A stretch of DNA of 5,789 nt from an uncultured Ruminococcus sp. (lineage in GTDB: Bacteria; Bacillota; Clostridia; Oscillospirales; CAG-272): assembly GCA_902796505.1 (NCBI GenBank), contig CADBPA010000005.1, forward strand, positions 1-5,789, read 5' to 3'. Position numbers and translations under genes: made by a program. Numbering within the stretch: the stretch's first letter is position 1; each line of letters opens with the position of its first letter. The notes under the pieces are model-generated. The model was not told where the DNA came from. It saw only the letters and a program-made list of their open reading frames with translations, and searched no databases. Shown here piece by piece: positions 1-5,789 of the stretch.

Positions 1-743
1 CGATCCTCGGCCATAACGGATCGGGAAAATCCACCCTTGCGAAACTTCTGAATATGATTCTGTCTCCGACCGAGGGAAGGATCTTCATTGACGGCGTGGA
101 GACCACGGCGCAGGACTTTTCCGAGGACGATATGTTCGCCGTGCGCGAAAAGGTCGGGATGGTCTTTCAGAATCCCGACAATCAGCTCGTCGCCACCGTG
201 GTGGAAGAGGACGTCGCCTTCGGACCGGAGAATCTCGCCCTCCCGCGGGAGGAGATCCGCCGCCGGGTGGACGAGGCGCTCGATCTGGTCGATATGAAGG
301 CTTACGCCCGGCACGCGCCGCATAAACTTTCGGGCGGTCAGAAGCAGCGCGTCGCCATCGCCGGCACCATTGCCATGCGCCCGAAGATCATCATTTTTGA
401 TGAATCCACCGCGATGCTCGATCCGCTCGGCCGCGCCGAGGTCATCTCCCTGATGGAGCGTCTCAACCGCGAGGAAGGCATCACCATTCTGAATATCACG
501 CATTATATGGACGAGGCGGCGAGAGCCGACCGCGTCGTCGTGATCAATGACGGAAAGCTCGTTCTGGACGGAACGGCAAGGGAGGTATTCTCCAAGGTGG
601 ACTATCTGCATTCCATCGGTCTGGAAGCGCCGCAGGGCGTGGAACTGCTCCATCTTCTGAAAAAAGAAGGCGTCCCGGTCTCCGAGGGCGCCCTGACCGA
701 GGACGAATGCGTCGAAGAGCTTCTCCGCGTTCTGAAACAGTGA
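1..743 (+). CDS. ecfA1: ECF transporter ATP-binding subunit EcfA1 (5' end missing)
   Basis: This is one of the two ATPases that power an energy-coupling factor (ECF) vitamin/micronutrient importer; it acts on the cytoplasmic face of the membrane as a heterodimer with EcfA2. The open frame runs in from the window edge (first full codon at base 3), so the first in-frame ATG at 54 is internal: the codons before it encode the Walker A motif GHNGSGKST (bases 9-35). Other ABC landmarks follow in order: Q-loop Gln at 168-170 (VFQNPDNQ), signature LSGGQKQR (327-350), Walker B IIIFDE (387-404) with D-loop MLDP, and the switch His at 501-503 (THYMDEA). The DESTAMLD form of Walker B/D-loop is typical of EcfA1 rather than EcfA2. 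About 246 residues are visible; by comparison with EcfA2 next door roughly 38 N-terminal residues are missing, giving a normal family length near 284. Family assignment is firm; the A1 rather than A2 label rests on gene order and motif flavour. Confidence 0.95.
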   Translation, partial: ILGHNGSGKSTLAKLLNMILSPTEGRIFIDGVETTAQDFSEDDMFAVREKVGMVFQNPDNQLVATVVEEDVAFGPENLALPREEIRRRVDEALDLVDMKAYARHAPHKLSGGQKQRVAIAGTIAMRPKIIIFDESTAMLDPLGRAEVISLMERLNREEGITILNITHYMDEAARADRVVVINDGKLVLDGTAREVFSKVDYLHSIGLEAPQGVELLHLLKKEGVPVSEGALTEDECVEELLRVLKQ

Positions 744-746
744 GGA
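742..746 (+). promoter_or_regulatory. weak ribosome binding site of ecfA2
   Basis: GAGGA overlaps the ecfA1 stop codon and lies 13 bases before the ATG at 760, which is longer than the usual 5-9 base spacing. No better purine run is closer, so ecfA2 may depend partly on translation continuing from ecfA1. The coupling is inference. Confidence 0.45.
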
Positions 747-759
747 ACATTGAGTCAGT

Positions 760-1626
760 ATGAACAAAATCGAACTCGAAAACGTCTCTTTCCGATACAG
801 CAAAGGCACGCCGTTTGAAAAAATCGCGCTGGACGATATTTCGGTCGGATTCGAGGAAGGGAAGATCACCGGGCTGATCGGGCATACCGGATCGGGAAAA
901 TCCACGCTCGTCAACCTGCTGAACGGCCTTTACAAACCGACCGAAGGGCGGGTGCTGCTCGACGGACGAGACATTCATGAAAACCCGAAGGAAATCGGAA
1001 AGATCCGCGCGAAGGTCGGGCTCGTGATGCAATATCCCGAATATCAACTGTTTGACGAGACCGTCCGCGCCGACATCGGATTCGGGCCGCGCAATCTCGG
1101 ACTTTCCGCCGAGGAGATCGACGAGCGCGTGAAGGAAGCCGCGGCGTTTACCGGGATCACCGAGCAGATGCTGTCTTCCTCGCCCTTCGATCTCTCCGGA
1201 GGGCAGAAACGCCGCGCCGCCATTGCCGGAACGCTTGCGATGCGCCCCGAAGTCCTCGTTCTCGACGAGCCGGCGGCAGGTCTCGATCCGCGCGGACGGC
1301 GGGAGATTCTCGGTGGTATCCGCGAGTACGTTCGCAAAACCGGGATCACGCTGATCCTCGTCAGCCATTCGATGGAGGATATGGCGCTGTACTGCGACAA
1401 CGTCGTCGTGATGAACAACGCCCGCGTTTTCCGCACCGGAACGGTCGGCGAGATCTTCTCGGACGCGCAGTCCCTCTCGGAGATCGGGCTGGATATTCCG
1501 CGCGTCGCCAAGATCGCGGCGGAGCTCTGCCGGCGCGGTATCCCTCTCGAAGGCGAGCTTTATACCGTCGAGGGCGTGGCGGCGGCGATCCGCTCCTATC
1601 TGCAAAGAAAGGAGGCGGACGTATGA
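760..1626 (+). CDS. ecfA2: ECF transporter ATP-binding subunit EcfA2
   Basis: Second ATPase of the ECF energising module; it pairs with EcfA1 and drives substrate uptake through EcfT. The 288-residue protein has the full ABC set: Walker A GHTGSGKST (residues 41-49), Q-loop Gln91 in VMQYPEYQLF, signature LSGGQKRR (145-152), Walker B VLVLDEP (165-171) with D-loop AGLDP, and switch His203 in VSHSMED. The YPEYQLF Q-loop and DEPAAGLD segment are characteristic of EcfA2. The N-terminus MNKIELENVSFRY is the standard first beta-strand of the family, which supports the ATG at 760. Residues after about 220 form the ECF-specific C-terminal region. The gene begins 16 bases after ecfA1 and its stop overlaps the ecfT start by four bases (ATGA), so the genes are almost certainly co-transcribed and translationally coupled. 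Length is normal for the family and no damage is seen. Confidence 0.97.
   Translation: MNKIELENVSFRYSKGTPFEKIALDDISVGFEEGKITGLIGHTGSGKSTLVNLLNGLYKPTEGRVLLDGRDIHENPKEIGKIRAKVGLVMQYPEYQLFDETVRADIGFGPRNLGLSAEEIDERVKEAAAFTGITEQMLSSSPFDLSGGQKRRAAIAGTLAMRPEVLVLDEPAAGLDPRGRREILGGIREYVRKTGITLILVSHSMEDMALYCDNVVVMNNARVFRTGTVGEIFSDAQSLSEIGLDIPRVAKIAAELCRRGIPLEGELYTVEGVAAAIRSYLQRKEADV
1608..1615 (+). promoter_or_regulatory. ribosome binding site of ecfT
   Basis: AAAGGAGG, a near-perfect Shine-Dalgarno sequence, lies inside the 3' end of ecfA2, seven bases before the ATG at 1623. It fixes the ecfT start at the ATGA overlap and suggests strong independent initiation in addition to any coupling. Confidence 0.85.
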
Positions 1627-2492
1627 TCTCGGATATTACCCTCGGCCAGTTTTTCCCAGGAAATTCTCCGATCCACAAGCTCGATCCGCGCACAAAGATC
1701 CTGCTTGCGATCGCTTATATCGTGGCGGTCTTTCTCGCCGATTCGCCGGTCGCGTTCCTTTTCCTGATCCTCTTTTCGGTCGTGATCGTCCTGATCAGCC
1801 GCATTTCGATGCGCGTGATCCTTCGCGCGATCCGCCCGATTCTTTTCATCCTGATCTTTACCGCCCTGATCAGCCTTCTGATGACCGTCGGGGAAGACGA
1901 GCCGCTCGTCTCCTTCTGGATCATCAGGATCTATACCGAAGGGATCTACCGCGCGGTGCTGATGGGGATCCGCGTGATCCTCCTGATCATCGGATCGAGC
2001 GTCCTTCTGACCTATACGACCTCTCCCATCGCGCTGACCGACGGCATCGAGAGTCTGCTTTCTCCGCTGAAGCTTTTCCATATCCCGGTGCATATCTTTG
2101 CGATGATGATGAGCATCGCGCTCCGCTTTATCCCGACGCTGATCGAGGAGACCGAAAAGATCATGAACGCGCAGAAATCGCGCGGAGCGGATTTTACCAC
2201 CGGCTCGATCGTCAAGCGCGCAAAAGCTCTGATCCCTCTGCTCGTTCCGCTCGTCATCTCCGCCTTCAAACGCGCCGACGAACTTGCGACCGCGATGGAG
2301 TGCCGCTGTTACCGCGGAGACAAAAAGCGCACAAAACTTGTCAAACTGCAGATGCACGCGCGCGATTTTCTCTTCTTTGCGGTTTTTGCCGCGCTGATCG
2401 CCGCCGTCGTTCTGCTCCGGATATTTACTCCCGCGATCCTCGAACGCCTGCCGGGCGCATTCTGGCAGATCGTGTTTCACCGGATCCGATAA
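1623..2492 (+). CDS. ecfT: ECF transporter transmembrane subunit EcfT
   Basis: Integral membrane scaffold of the ECF importer: it transmits ATP-driven movement of EcfA1/EcfA2 to the substrate-binding S-component. The 289-residue protein opens with the family hallmark GQFFPGNSPIHKLDPRTK (residues 8-25). Hydrophobic stretches judged by eye lie near residues 26-40, 42-58, 72-89, 113-131, 155-169 and 248-268. Two short cytoplasmic motifs of the X-Arg-X type, which dock into the ATPases, are visible: SRG at 186-188 (bases 2178-2186) and CRC at 227-229 (2301-2309, in MECRCYRG). The protein is somewhat longer than the roughly 265 residues common in the family, the surplus being a short C-terminal tail after the last membrane helix. 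It overlaps ecfA2 by four bases and is followed 15 bases later by truA. The codons are rich in ATC for isoleucine. Assignment is firm; the transported substrates cannot be told from this subunit. Confidence 0.96.
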   Translation: MISDITLGQFFPGNSPIHKLDPRTKILLAIAYIVAVFLADSPVAFLFLILFSVVIVLISRISMRVILRAIRPILFILIFTALISLLMTVGEDEPLVSFWIIRIYTEGIYRAVLMGIRVILLIIGSSVLLTYTTSPIALTDGIESLLSPLKLFHIPVHIFAMMMSIALRFIPTLIEETEKIMNAQKSRGADFTTGSIVKRAKALIPLLVPLVISAFKRADELATAMECRCYRGDKKRTKLVKLQMHARDFLFFAVFAALIAAVVLLRIFTPAILERLPGAFWQIVFHRIR

Positions 2493-2494
2493 CC

Positions 2495-2502
2495 GAAAGG
2501 AG
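2495..2502 (+). promoter_or_regulatory. ribosome binding site of truA
   Basis: GAAAGGAG starts three bases after the ecfT stop codon and ends five bases before the ATG at 2508. It supports that start and leaves no room for a promoter or terminator between ecfT and truA. Confidence 0.8.
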
Positions 2503-2507
2503 CCGCC

Positions 2508-3290
2508 ATGCAGCCTCTGTACCAGCGATACAAAGCGACCGTCCGCTACGTCGGAACGGGATTTCACGGCTTTCAGGTCCAGCCGGGGCAGAGAACGGTC
2601 CAAGGGGAGCTTTGCCGCGCGCTTTCGGAACTGTTCGGCTGTCCTGCCAAAGTCACCGGCTGCAGCCGCACCGATTCCGGCGTACACGCAAATGAATTTG
2701 TCATCCGCATCGACGCTGAGCGCTCCTCGGTCCCCCCGGAAAAACTGCCGGTCGCTCTGGCGGAAAAACTGCCGCCCGATCTCGCTCTGATCTCGGCGGA
2801 AGAATGCTCCGAGGATTTTCATCCGCGATACGGCGTGTGCGGAAAGCAGTATCTCTATCGCGTGCGCAACTGTGCCGTCCGCGATCCGTTCCTCTACGGC
2901 AGAGTCTGGCTTTTTCCGCGCAGGATCGACGATTCCGGACTCGATCGGATGCGCCGCGCCGCACGCGATTTCATCGGCAAGCACGATTTTACCTCCTTTA
3001 TGTCCTCCGGCTCGGATACGCCGGACGATACCGTCCGCACCGTGACGGCGTTTTCCGTCGAGCGCGAGGGCGAGGAGATCCGCTTCACCGTCCGGGCAGA
3101 CGGATTCCTTTACAATATGGTGCGCATCATGGTCGGAACGCTTCTTGAGATCGCGCAGGGAAAGATTCCGGAAGACGCGATCGGGGCGATCCTTGCGGCA
3201 AAAGATCGGGCAAAAGCCGGGATGACCGCGCCGCCGGAAGGTCTCTATCTCGATCGCGTTTTTTATCCTGAAATACCCGAAAAAAGGTAA
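2508..3290 (+). CDS. truA: tRNA pseudouridine(38-40) synthase TruA
   Basis: Cytoplasmic enzyme that isomerises uridine to pseudouridine at positions 38, 39 and 40 in the anticodon stem-loop of many tRNAs; the family works as a homodimer. The 260-residue protein contains the catalytic motif GCSRTDSGVHA (residues 51-61), with the nucleophilic Asp at residue 56. It also has the N-terminal strand YVGTGFHGFQVQPGQRTVQG (14-33), FHPRYGVCGKQYLYRV (104-119) with the conserved active-site Tyr probably Tyr115, FLYNMVRIMVGTL (200-212), and the C-terminal AGMTAPPEGLYL (237-248). All are family landmarks in the right order and the length is typical. It is the last gene of the ecfA1-ecfA2-ecfT-truA unit, a linkage widespread in Bacillota. 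In many relatives rplM and rpsI follow; here they do not, and a terminator-like hairpin and a PBP gene come next. Confidence 0.97.
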   Translation: MQPLYQRYKATVRYVGTGFHGFQVQPGQRTVQGELCRALSELFGCPAKVTGCSRTDSGVHANEFVIRIDAERSSVPPEKLPVALAEKLPPDLALISAEECSEDFHPRYGVCGKQYLYRVRNCAVRDPFLYGRVWLFPRRIDDSGLDRMRRAARDFIGKHDFTSFMSSGSDTPDDTVRTVTAFSVEREGEEIRFTVRADGFLYNMVRIMVGTLLEIAQGKIPEDAIGAILAAKDRAKAGMTAPPEGLYLDRVFYPEIPEKR

Positions 3291-3310
3291 AACTTCAAAA
3301 AAGTGAATCA

Positions 3311-3364
3311 CATAAAAAGCAGATCCTCCCCGCAAAATGAAGGAAAAGGGGAGGATTTTTTATG
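3311..3364 (+). terminator. hairpin after truA: intrinsic terminator or start-site-masking structure
   Basis: An inner 9-bp perfect stem pairs ATCCTCCCC (3323-3331) with GGGGAGGAT (3348-3356) around a 16-base A-rich loop (3332-3347). It is followed directly by a run of T to 3361. Beyond a 4-base bulge (3319-3322) the pairing resumes for eight more base pairs: CATAAAAA (3311-3318) with TTTTTATG (3357-3364), ending on the start codon of the next gene. A G+C-rich stem plus T-run immediately after truA fits a factor-independent terminator of the ecf-truA unit. The same 3' arm contains the Shine-Dalgarno and ATG of the PBP gene, so it could equally act as a translation-blocking structure. The stem is clear in the sequence; which role it plays is not. 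Confidence 0.7.
3348..3354 (+). promoter_or_regulatory. ribosome binding site of the PBP gene, inside the hairpin arm
   Basis: GGGGAGG lies seven bases before the ATG at 3362, a good match and spacing for a Shine-Dalgarno. It decides the start against the next in-frame ATG at 3377, which has only a weak CGAGAG ahead of it. All seven bases are paired in the predicted stem, so access by ribosomes would need the hairpin to be open or absent from the transcript. Confidence 0.75.
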
Positions 3365-5764
3365 CGAAAACGAGAGATGAGACCGGAAAAGAAAAAGAAA
3401 AGTTTTGCGGCGCGGTGCGCGATCTTTTTTGCGGCGCTGATCCTGCTTTCGGCGGTCGCCGTCGGGGGCGTTTTTGCTTATGCGGCGTATTATGCCGGGC
3501 ATGAGCTGGATCTCGCCGGAGACGAGGAACTCTTCGCCGCCGCGAAAGAGGGCGGCAGGACGATCTATTATTACGACGGCGCCGAGCGGCCGAGCGGAGA
3601 ACTGACGGGCTACGTCCCGGTCGAGATCCTTGAGGAAGGCGTGGGCGAGGAAAAACGCTGGACGCCGCTGTCACAGATCGCCCCGGCGGTCCGGGAGGGT
3701 TTCGTCGCGGTAGAGGACCGGAAGTTTTACGAGCATCGCGGTTTCGATCCGATCCGGACGGTCTATGCGCTCGCCAATACGGTATTTCACTTTCGCGGAA
3801 ATTTCGGCGCTTCGACGATCACCCAGCAGGTCGTGAAAAACGTCAGCGGCGACAGCGAGCCGACCTTCCGGCGGAAATGGAACGAGATCCTGCGTGCGAT
3901 CGAACTCGAGCGCAGGCATCAGAAAGACGAGATCCTGGAAGTCTATCTGAATATCCTCCCGATGAGTGAAAATACGATCGGGATCGGCGCGGCGGCAAAA
4001 ACTTATTTTGGAAAAGAAGCGGCGGATCTTTCGCTCTCCGAGTCGGCGACGCTGATCGGCATCGCCAACGCGCCGACACGCTACAACCCCTATCTGCATC
4101 CGGACGCCTGCCTCGAAAAGCGCGCGACGGTGCTTTCGGCGATGCTGGATTTCGGCTGTATCGGCGAGGAGGAATATGAAGATGCGGTTTCCGCACCGCT
4201 CGGCGTTGTCGAACGGAGCGAAAAGGAGAAAACGGTGCGGGATTGGTTTATCGAGACGGCGGAGGCCGACGTTGCGCGCGATCTCGCCCGGCAAAAAGGC
4301 ATCTCGGAAGAGGCGGCAAGAAGCCTCCTCGCAGTCGGCGGTTATCACGTCTATACCACCGAGAACGCCGCGATGCAGTCGGTGCTCACGGCCTATTTTG
4401 AAGACCTTTCTCATTTTCCCGCCGCGGTTACGGACGGTTTACAGTACGCGATGTGCGTCTGCGATCCGAAAACCGGGGATCTGCTTTGCACGGTCGGGCG
4501 CGCCGGAAAGAAGGAGGGCGACCGCTGGCTGAATTTTGCCGAAGCGCCGGTCACGCCCGGCTCGGTGCTCAAACCGATCGCGCTTTACGCGCCTCTGATC
4601 AATGAGAAAAGGATCAACCCTGCGACCGTACTGGACGACGTGCCGCTCGATTTCTCGTCGGGCAGAGCCTATCCGAACAATTCTCCGGCGGTTTACGACG
4701 GCCTGATCACGATCGCGGACGCGCTGAAAAAATCGAAAAACACCGTCGCCGTCAGGCTTTACCGGATGCGCGGCGCAGAGGCGATCTTCCGGGATCTTGA
4801 CGAGCGGTTCGGCTTCGATACGCTCGTCCGCAAGGACGGAAATTTCAGCGATCTTGATGTTTCGCCGCTCGCGCTCGGGCAGCTGACCTACGGCGTTTCG
4901 CTGCGGAAACTGACCGGCGCTTATTGCGTTTTTCCGGCGGAGGGAAGGCTTGCGAAGAGTCGGAGCTATCTCGCGGTCTACGACGGCAGAGGACGGCTCG
5001 TCCTTGATCATCCGAAGAGTGAAGAGCGGATCTATCGGCCGGAGGCGGCGAGGATCATGAATCAGCTGCTTTCGGGCGTTGTGCGTGAGGGAACGGCGAA
5101 AAGCGTCCGCCTGAAAGAAAAATATGCCGTCGCCGGGAAAACCGGAACGTCCGGGCAGGACCGCGACCGGCTGTTTATCGGCTATACGCCTTCGATGGTC
5201 GGCGGGATCTGGTGCGGATATGAGGACGGAACGCGGGCGGTCGGCAATCACGCGCCGTCGCATCTTCGGATCTGGGACGAGGTGATGGAGGAGCTGACGG
5301 AGATCGCCGGAAGCCGGAGAGAGGAGTTTTCGGTGGAAGGCTTGGTGAAAGAGACCTTCTGCCGCGATTCCGGAGAACGCTATTCGCCGGTCTGCACGCT
5401 TGACGCGCGCGGCTCGCGCCTCAGCAGCGGATGGTTTGAGCCGGACAACCGCCCGACGGGGCTGTGCAGCCGGCATATCGTCTGCTATTATGATACCGCC
5501 ACCGAGGCGGTCGCCGGGGAAGGCTGCCCGAAGGAGGATCTCAAAAGGATCGCTCTGATCGACGTGCCAGACCGCACTTTTCCCGAAGAGATCGCGATCA
5601 CCGACGCTCAGTACGTTTACCGCAAACTTCCGGATCACGCCGAGCTTCCCGACGATTACGACGAAGCCTATTTTGCCCGCACGCTTCCTCCCGGAGAATA
5701 CGCCGGGAAGAGCAAGGGGAAGAAGCAGTTCAATTCCTTCTGCTATCTGCATGAAGGCGCATAA
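3362..5764 (+). CDS. class A penicillin-binding protein (bifunctional transglycosylase/transpeptidase)
   Basis: Membrane-anchored cell-wall synthase that polymerises lipid II into glycan strands and cross-links the stem peptides outside the cytoplasmic membrane. The 800-residue protein has a basic N-terminus (residues 1-14), one membrane helix (about 17-43) and a GT51 glycosyltransferase domain. Its landmarks are AVEDRKFYEHRGFDP (116-130, catalytic Glu118), GASTITQQVVKN (149-160), RKWNEILRAIELE (171-183), ILEVYLN (191-197) and AAKTYFGKEAADLSLSESA (211-229). After a linker with GGYHVYTTENAAMQ (326-339) comes the transpeptidase domain: SxxK at Ser401-Lys404 (TPGSVLKP), SKN at 458-460 and KTGT at 593-596. 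All catalytic residues are present. Residues from about 650 form a C-terminal region with six cysteines that I cannot assign to a named domain. The gene stands 71 bases after truA; its start codon sits in the hairpin arm. A pbpA/ponA-type symbol cannot be chosen from sequence alone. Confidence 0.95.
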   Translation: MRKREMRPEKKKKSFAARCAIFFAALILLSAVAVGGVFAYAAYYAGHELDLAGDEELFAAAKEGGRTIYYYDGAERPSGELTGYVPVEILEEGVGEEKRWTPLSQIAPAVREGFVAVEDRKFYEHRGFDPIRTVYALANTVFHFRGNFGASTITQQVVKNVSGDSEPTFRRKWNEILRAIELERRHQKDEILEVYLNILPMSENTIGIGAAAKTYFGKEAADLSLSESATLIGIANAPTRYNPYLHPDACLEKRATVLSAMLDFGCIGEEEYEDAVSAPLGVVERSEKEKTVRDWFIETAEADVARDLARQKGISEEAARSLLAVGGYHVYTTENAAMQSVLTAYFEDLSHFPAAVTDGLQYAMCVCDPKTGDLLCTVGRAGKKEGDRWLNFAEAPVTPGSVLKPIALYAPLINEKRINPATVLDDVPLDFSSGRAYPNNSPAVYDGLITIADALKKSKNTVAVRLYRMRGAEAIFRDLDERFGFDTLVRKDGNFSDLDVSPLALGQLTYGVSLRKLTGAYCVFPAEGRLAKSRSYLAVYDGRGRLVLDHPKSEERIYRPEAARIMNQLLSGVVREGTAKSVRLKEKYAVAGKTGTSGQDRDRLFIGYTPSMVGGIWCGYEDGTRAVGNHAPSHLRIWDEVMEELTEIAGSRREEFSVEGLVKETFCRDSGERYSPVCTLDARGSRLSSGWFEPDNRPTGLCSRHIVCYYDTATEAVAGEGCPKEDLKRIALIDVPDRTFPEEIAITDAQYVYRKLPDHAELPDDYDEAYFARTLPPGEYAGKSKGKKQFNSFCYLHEGA

Positions 5765-5789
5765 GGCGCACGACCGGAAAAAGAAGAAA

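Noticed and set aside
54..743. Treating the ATG at 54 as the true start of ecfA1
   Set aside because: The frame is open upstream to the window edge and encodes the essential Walker A motif at 9-35, so the gene must start before the window.
544..1605. A 353-codon minus-strand open frame opposite the ecfA1 end and ecfA2
   Set aside because: It crosses two genes with intact ABC motifs, has an arginine-rich composition and shows no ribosome binding site pattern that would set it apart.
1596..3335. A 579-codon open frame on the minus strand opposite ecfT and truA
   Set aside because: It is antisense to two genes with full family motifs, its translation is a low-complexity mix rich in Asp, His, Arg and Lys, and it matches no family I know. 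Long antisense frames are expected from the GAT/ATC-rich codon bias here.
3311..3335. The mirror half of the hairpin read on the minus strand (GGGGAGG, spacer, ATG) as a start site
   Set aside because: The minus-strand ATG at 3313-3311 is followed at once by a TGA stop codon, so no protein is encoded; the resemblance is just the palindrome.
4439..5752. A 437-codon minus-strand open frame opposite the PBP gene
   Set aside because: It is a shadow of the PBP coding strand: the plus frame carries the SxxK, SxN and KTG motifs, while the antisense product shows no recognisable domain.
5765..5789. Sequence after the PBP stop as a terminator or new gene
   Set aside because: Only 25 bases are present; they are purine-rich but show no stem or start codon, and the window ends.

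Overview
The window is a tightly packed, entirely plus-strand stretch of bacterial chromosome. It carries a partial energy-coupling factor (ECF) transporter operon followed by a tRNA modification gene and a large cell-wall synthase. The order ecfA1-ecfA2-ecfT-truA is the classic Bacillota arrangement, normally found at the end of the ribosomal-protein/rpoA/rplQ cluster. The G+C-rich, ATC/GAT-rich codon use and the clostridial look of the penicillin-binding protein suggest an uncultured Clostridia-type member. That placement is an inference; no rRNA or other taxonomic marker is present.

Layout. Bases 1-743 hold the 3' part of ecfA1, cut by the window edge just before its Walker A motif. Bases 760-1626 are ecfA2, 1623-2492 ecfT (4-base ATGA overlap with ecfA2) and 2508-3290 truA (15-base gap). 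These four read as one transcription unit. A 71-base gap (3291-3361) holds a long imperfect hairpin with a T-run that looks like an intrinsic terminator. Its 3' arm is also the Shine-Dalgarno sequence, spacer and start codon of the next gene. Bases 3362-5764 encode a complete 800-residue class A (bifunctional) penicillin-binding protein with a cysteine-containing C-terminal tail. The last 25 bases hold no recognisable feature.

Function. EcfA1, EcfA2 and EcfT form the shared energising module of a group II ECF importer. Substrate-specific S-components are presumably encoded elsewhere, as none is present here. TruA makes pseudouridine at tRNA positions 38-40. The PBP polymerises and cross-links peptidoglycan on the outer face of the membrane. 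The window is housekeeping in character, and I see no mobile element, CRISPR array, RNA gene or novel defence-like system. The observation most worth following up is the overlap of the terminator-like hairpin with the translation start of the PBP gene.
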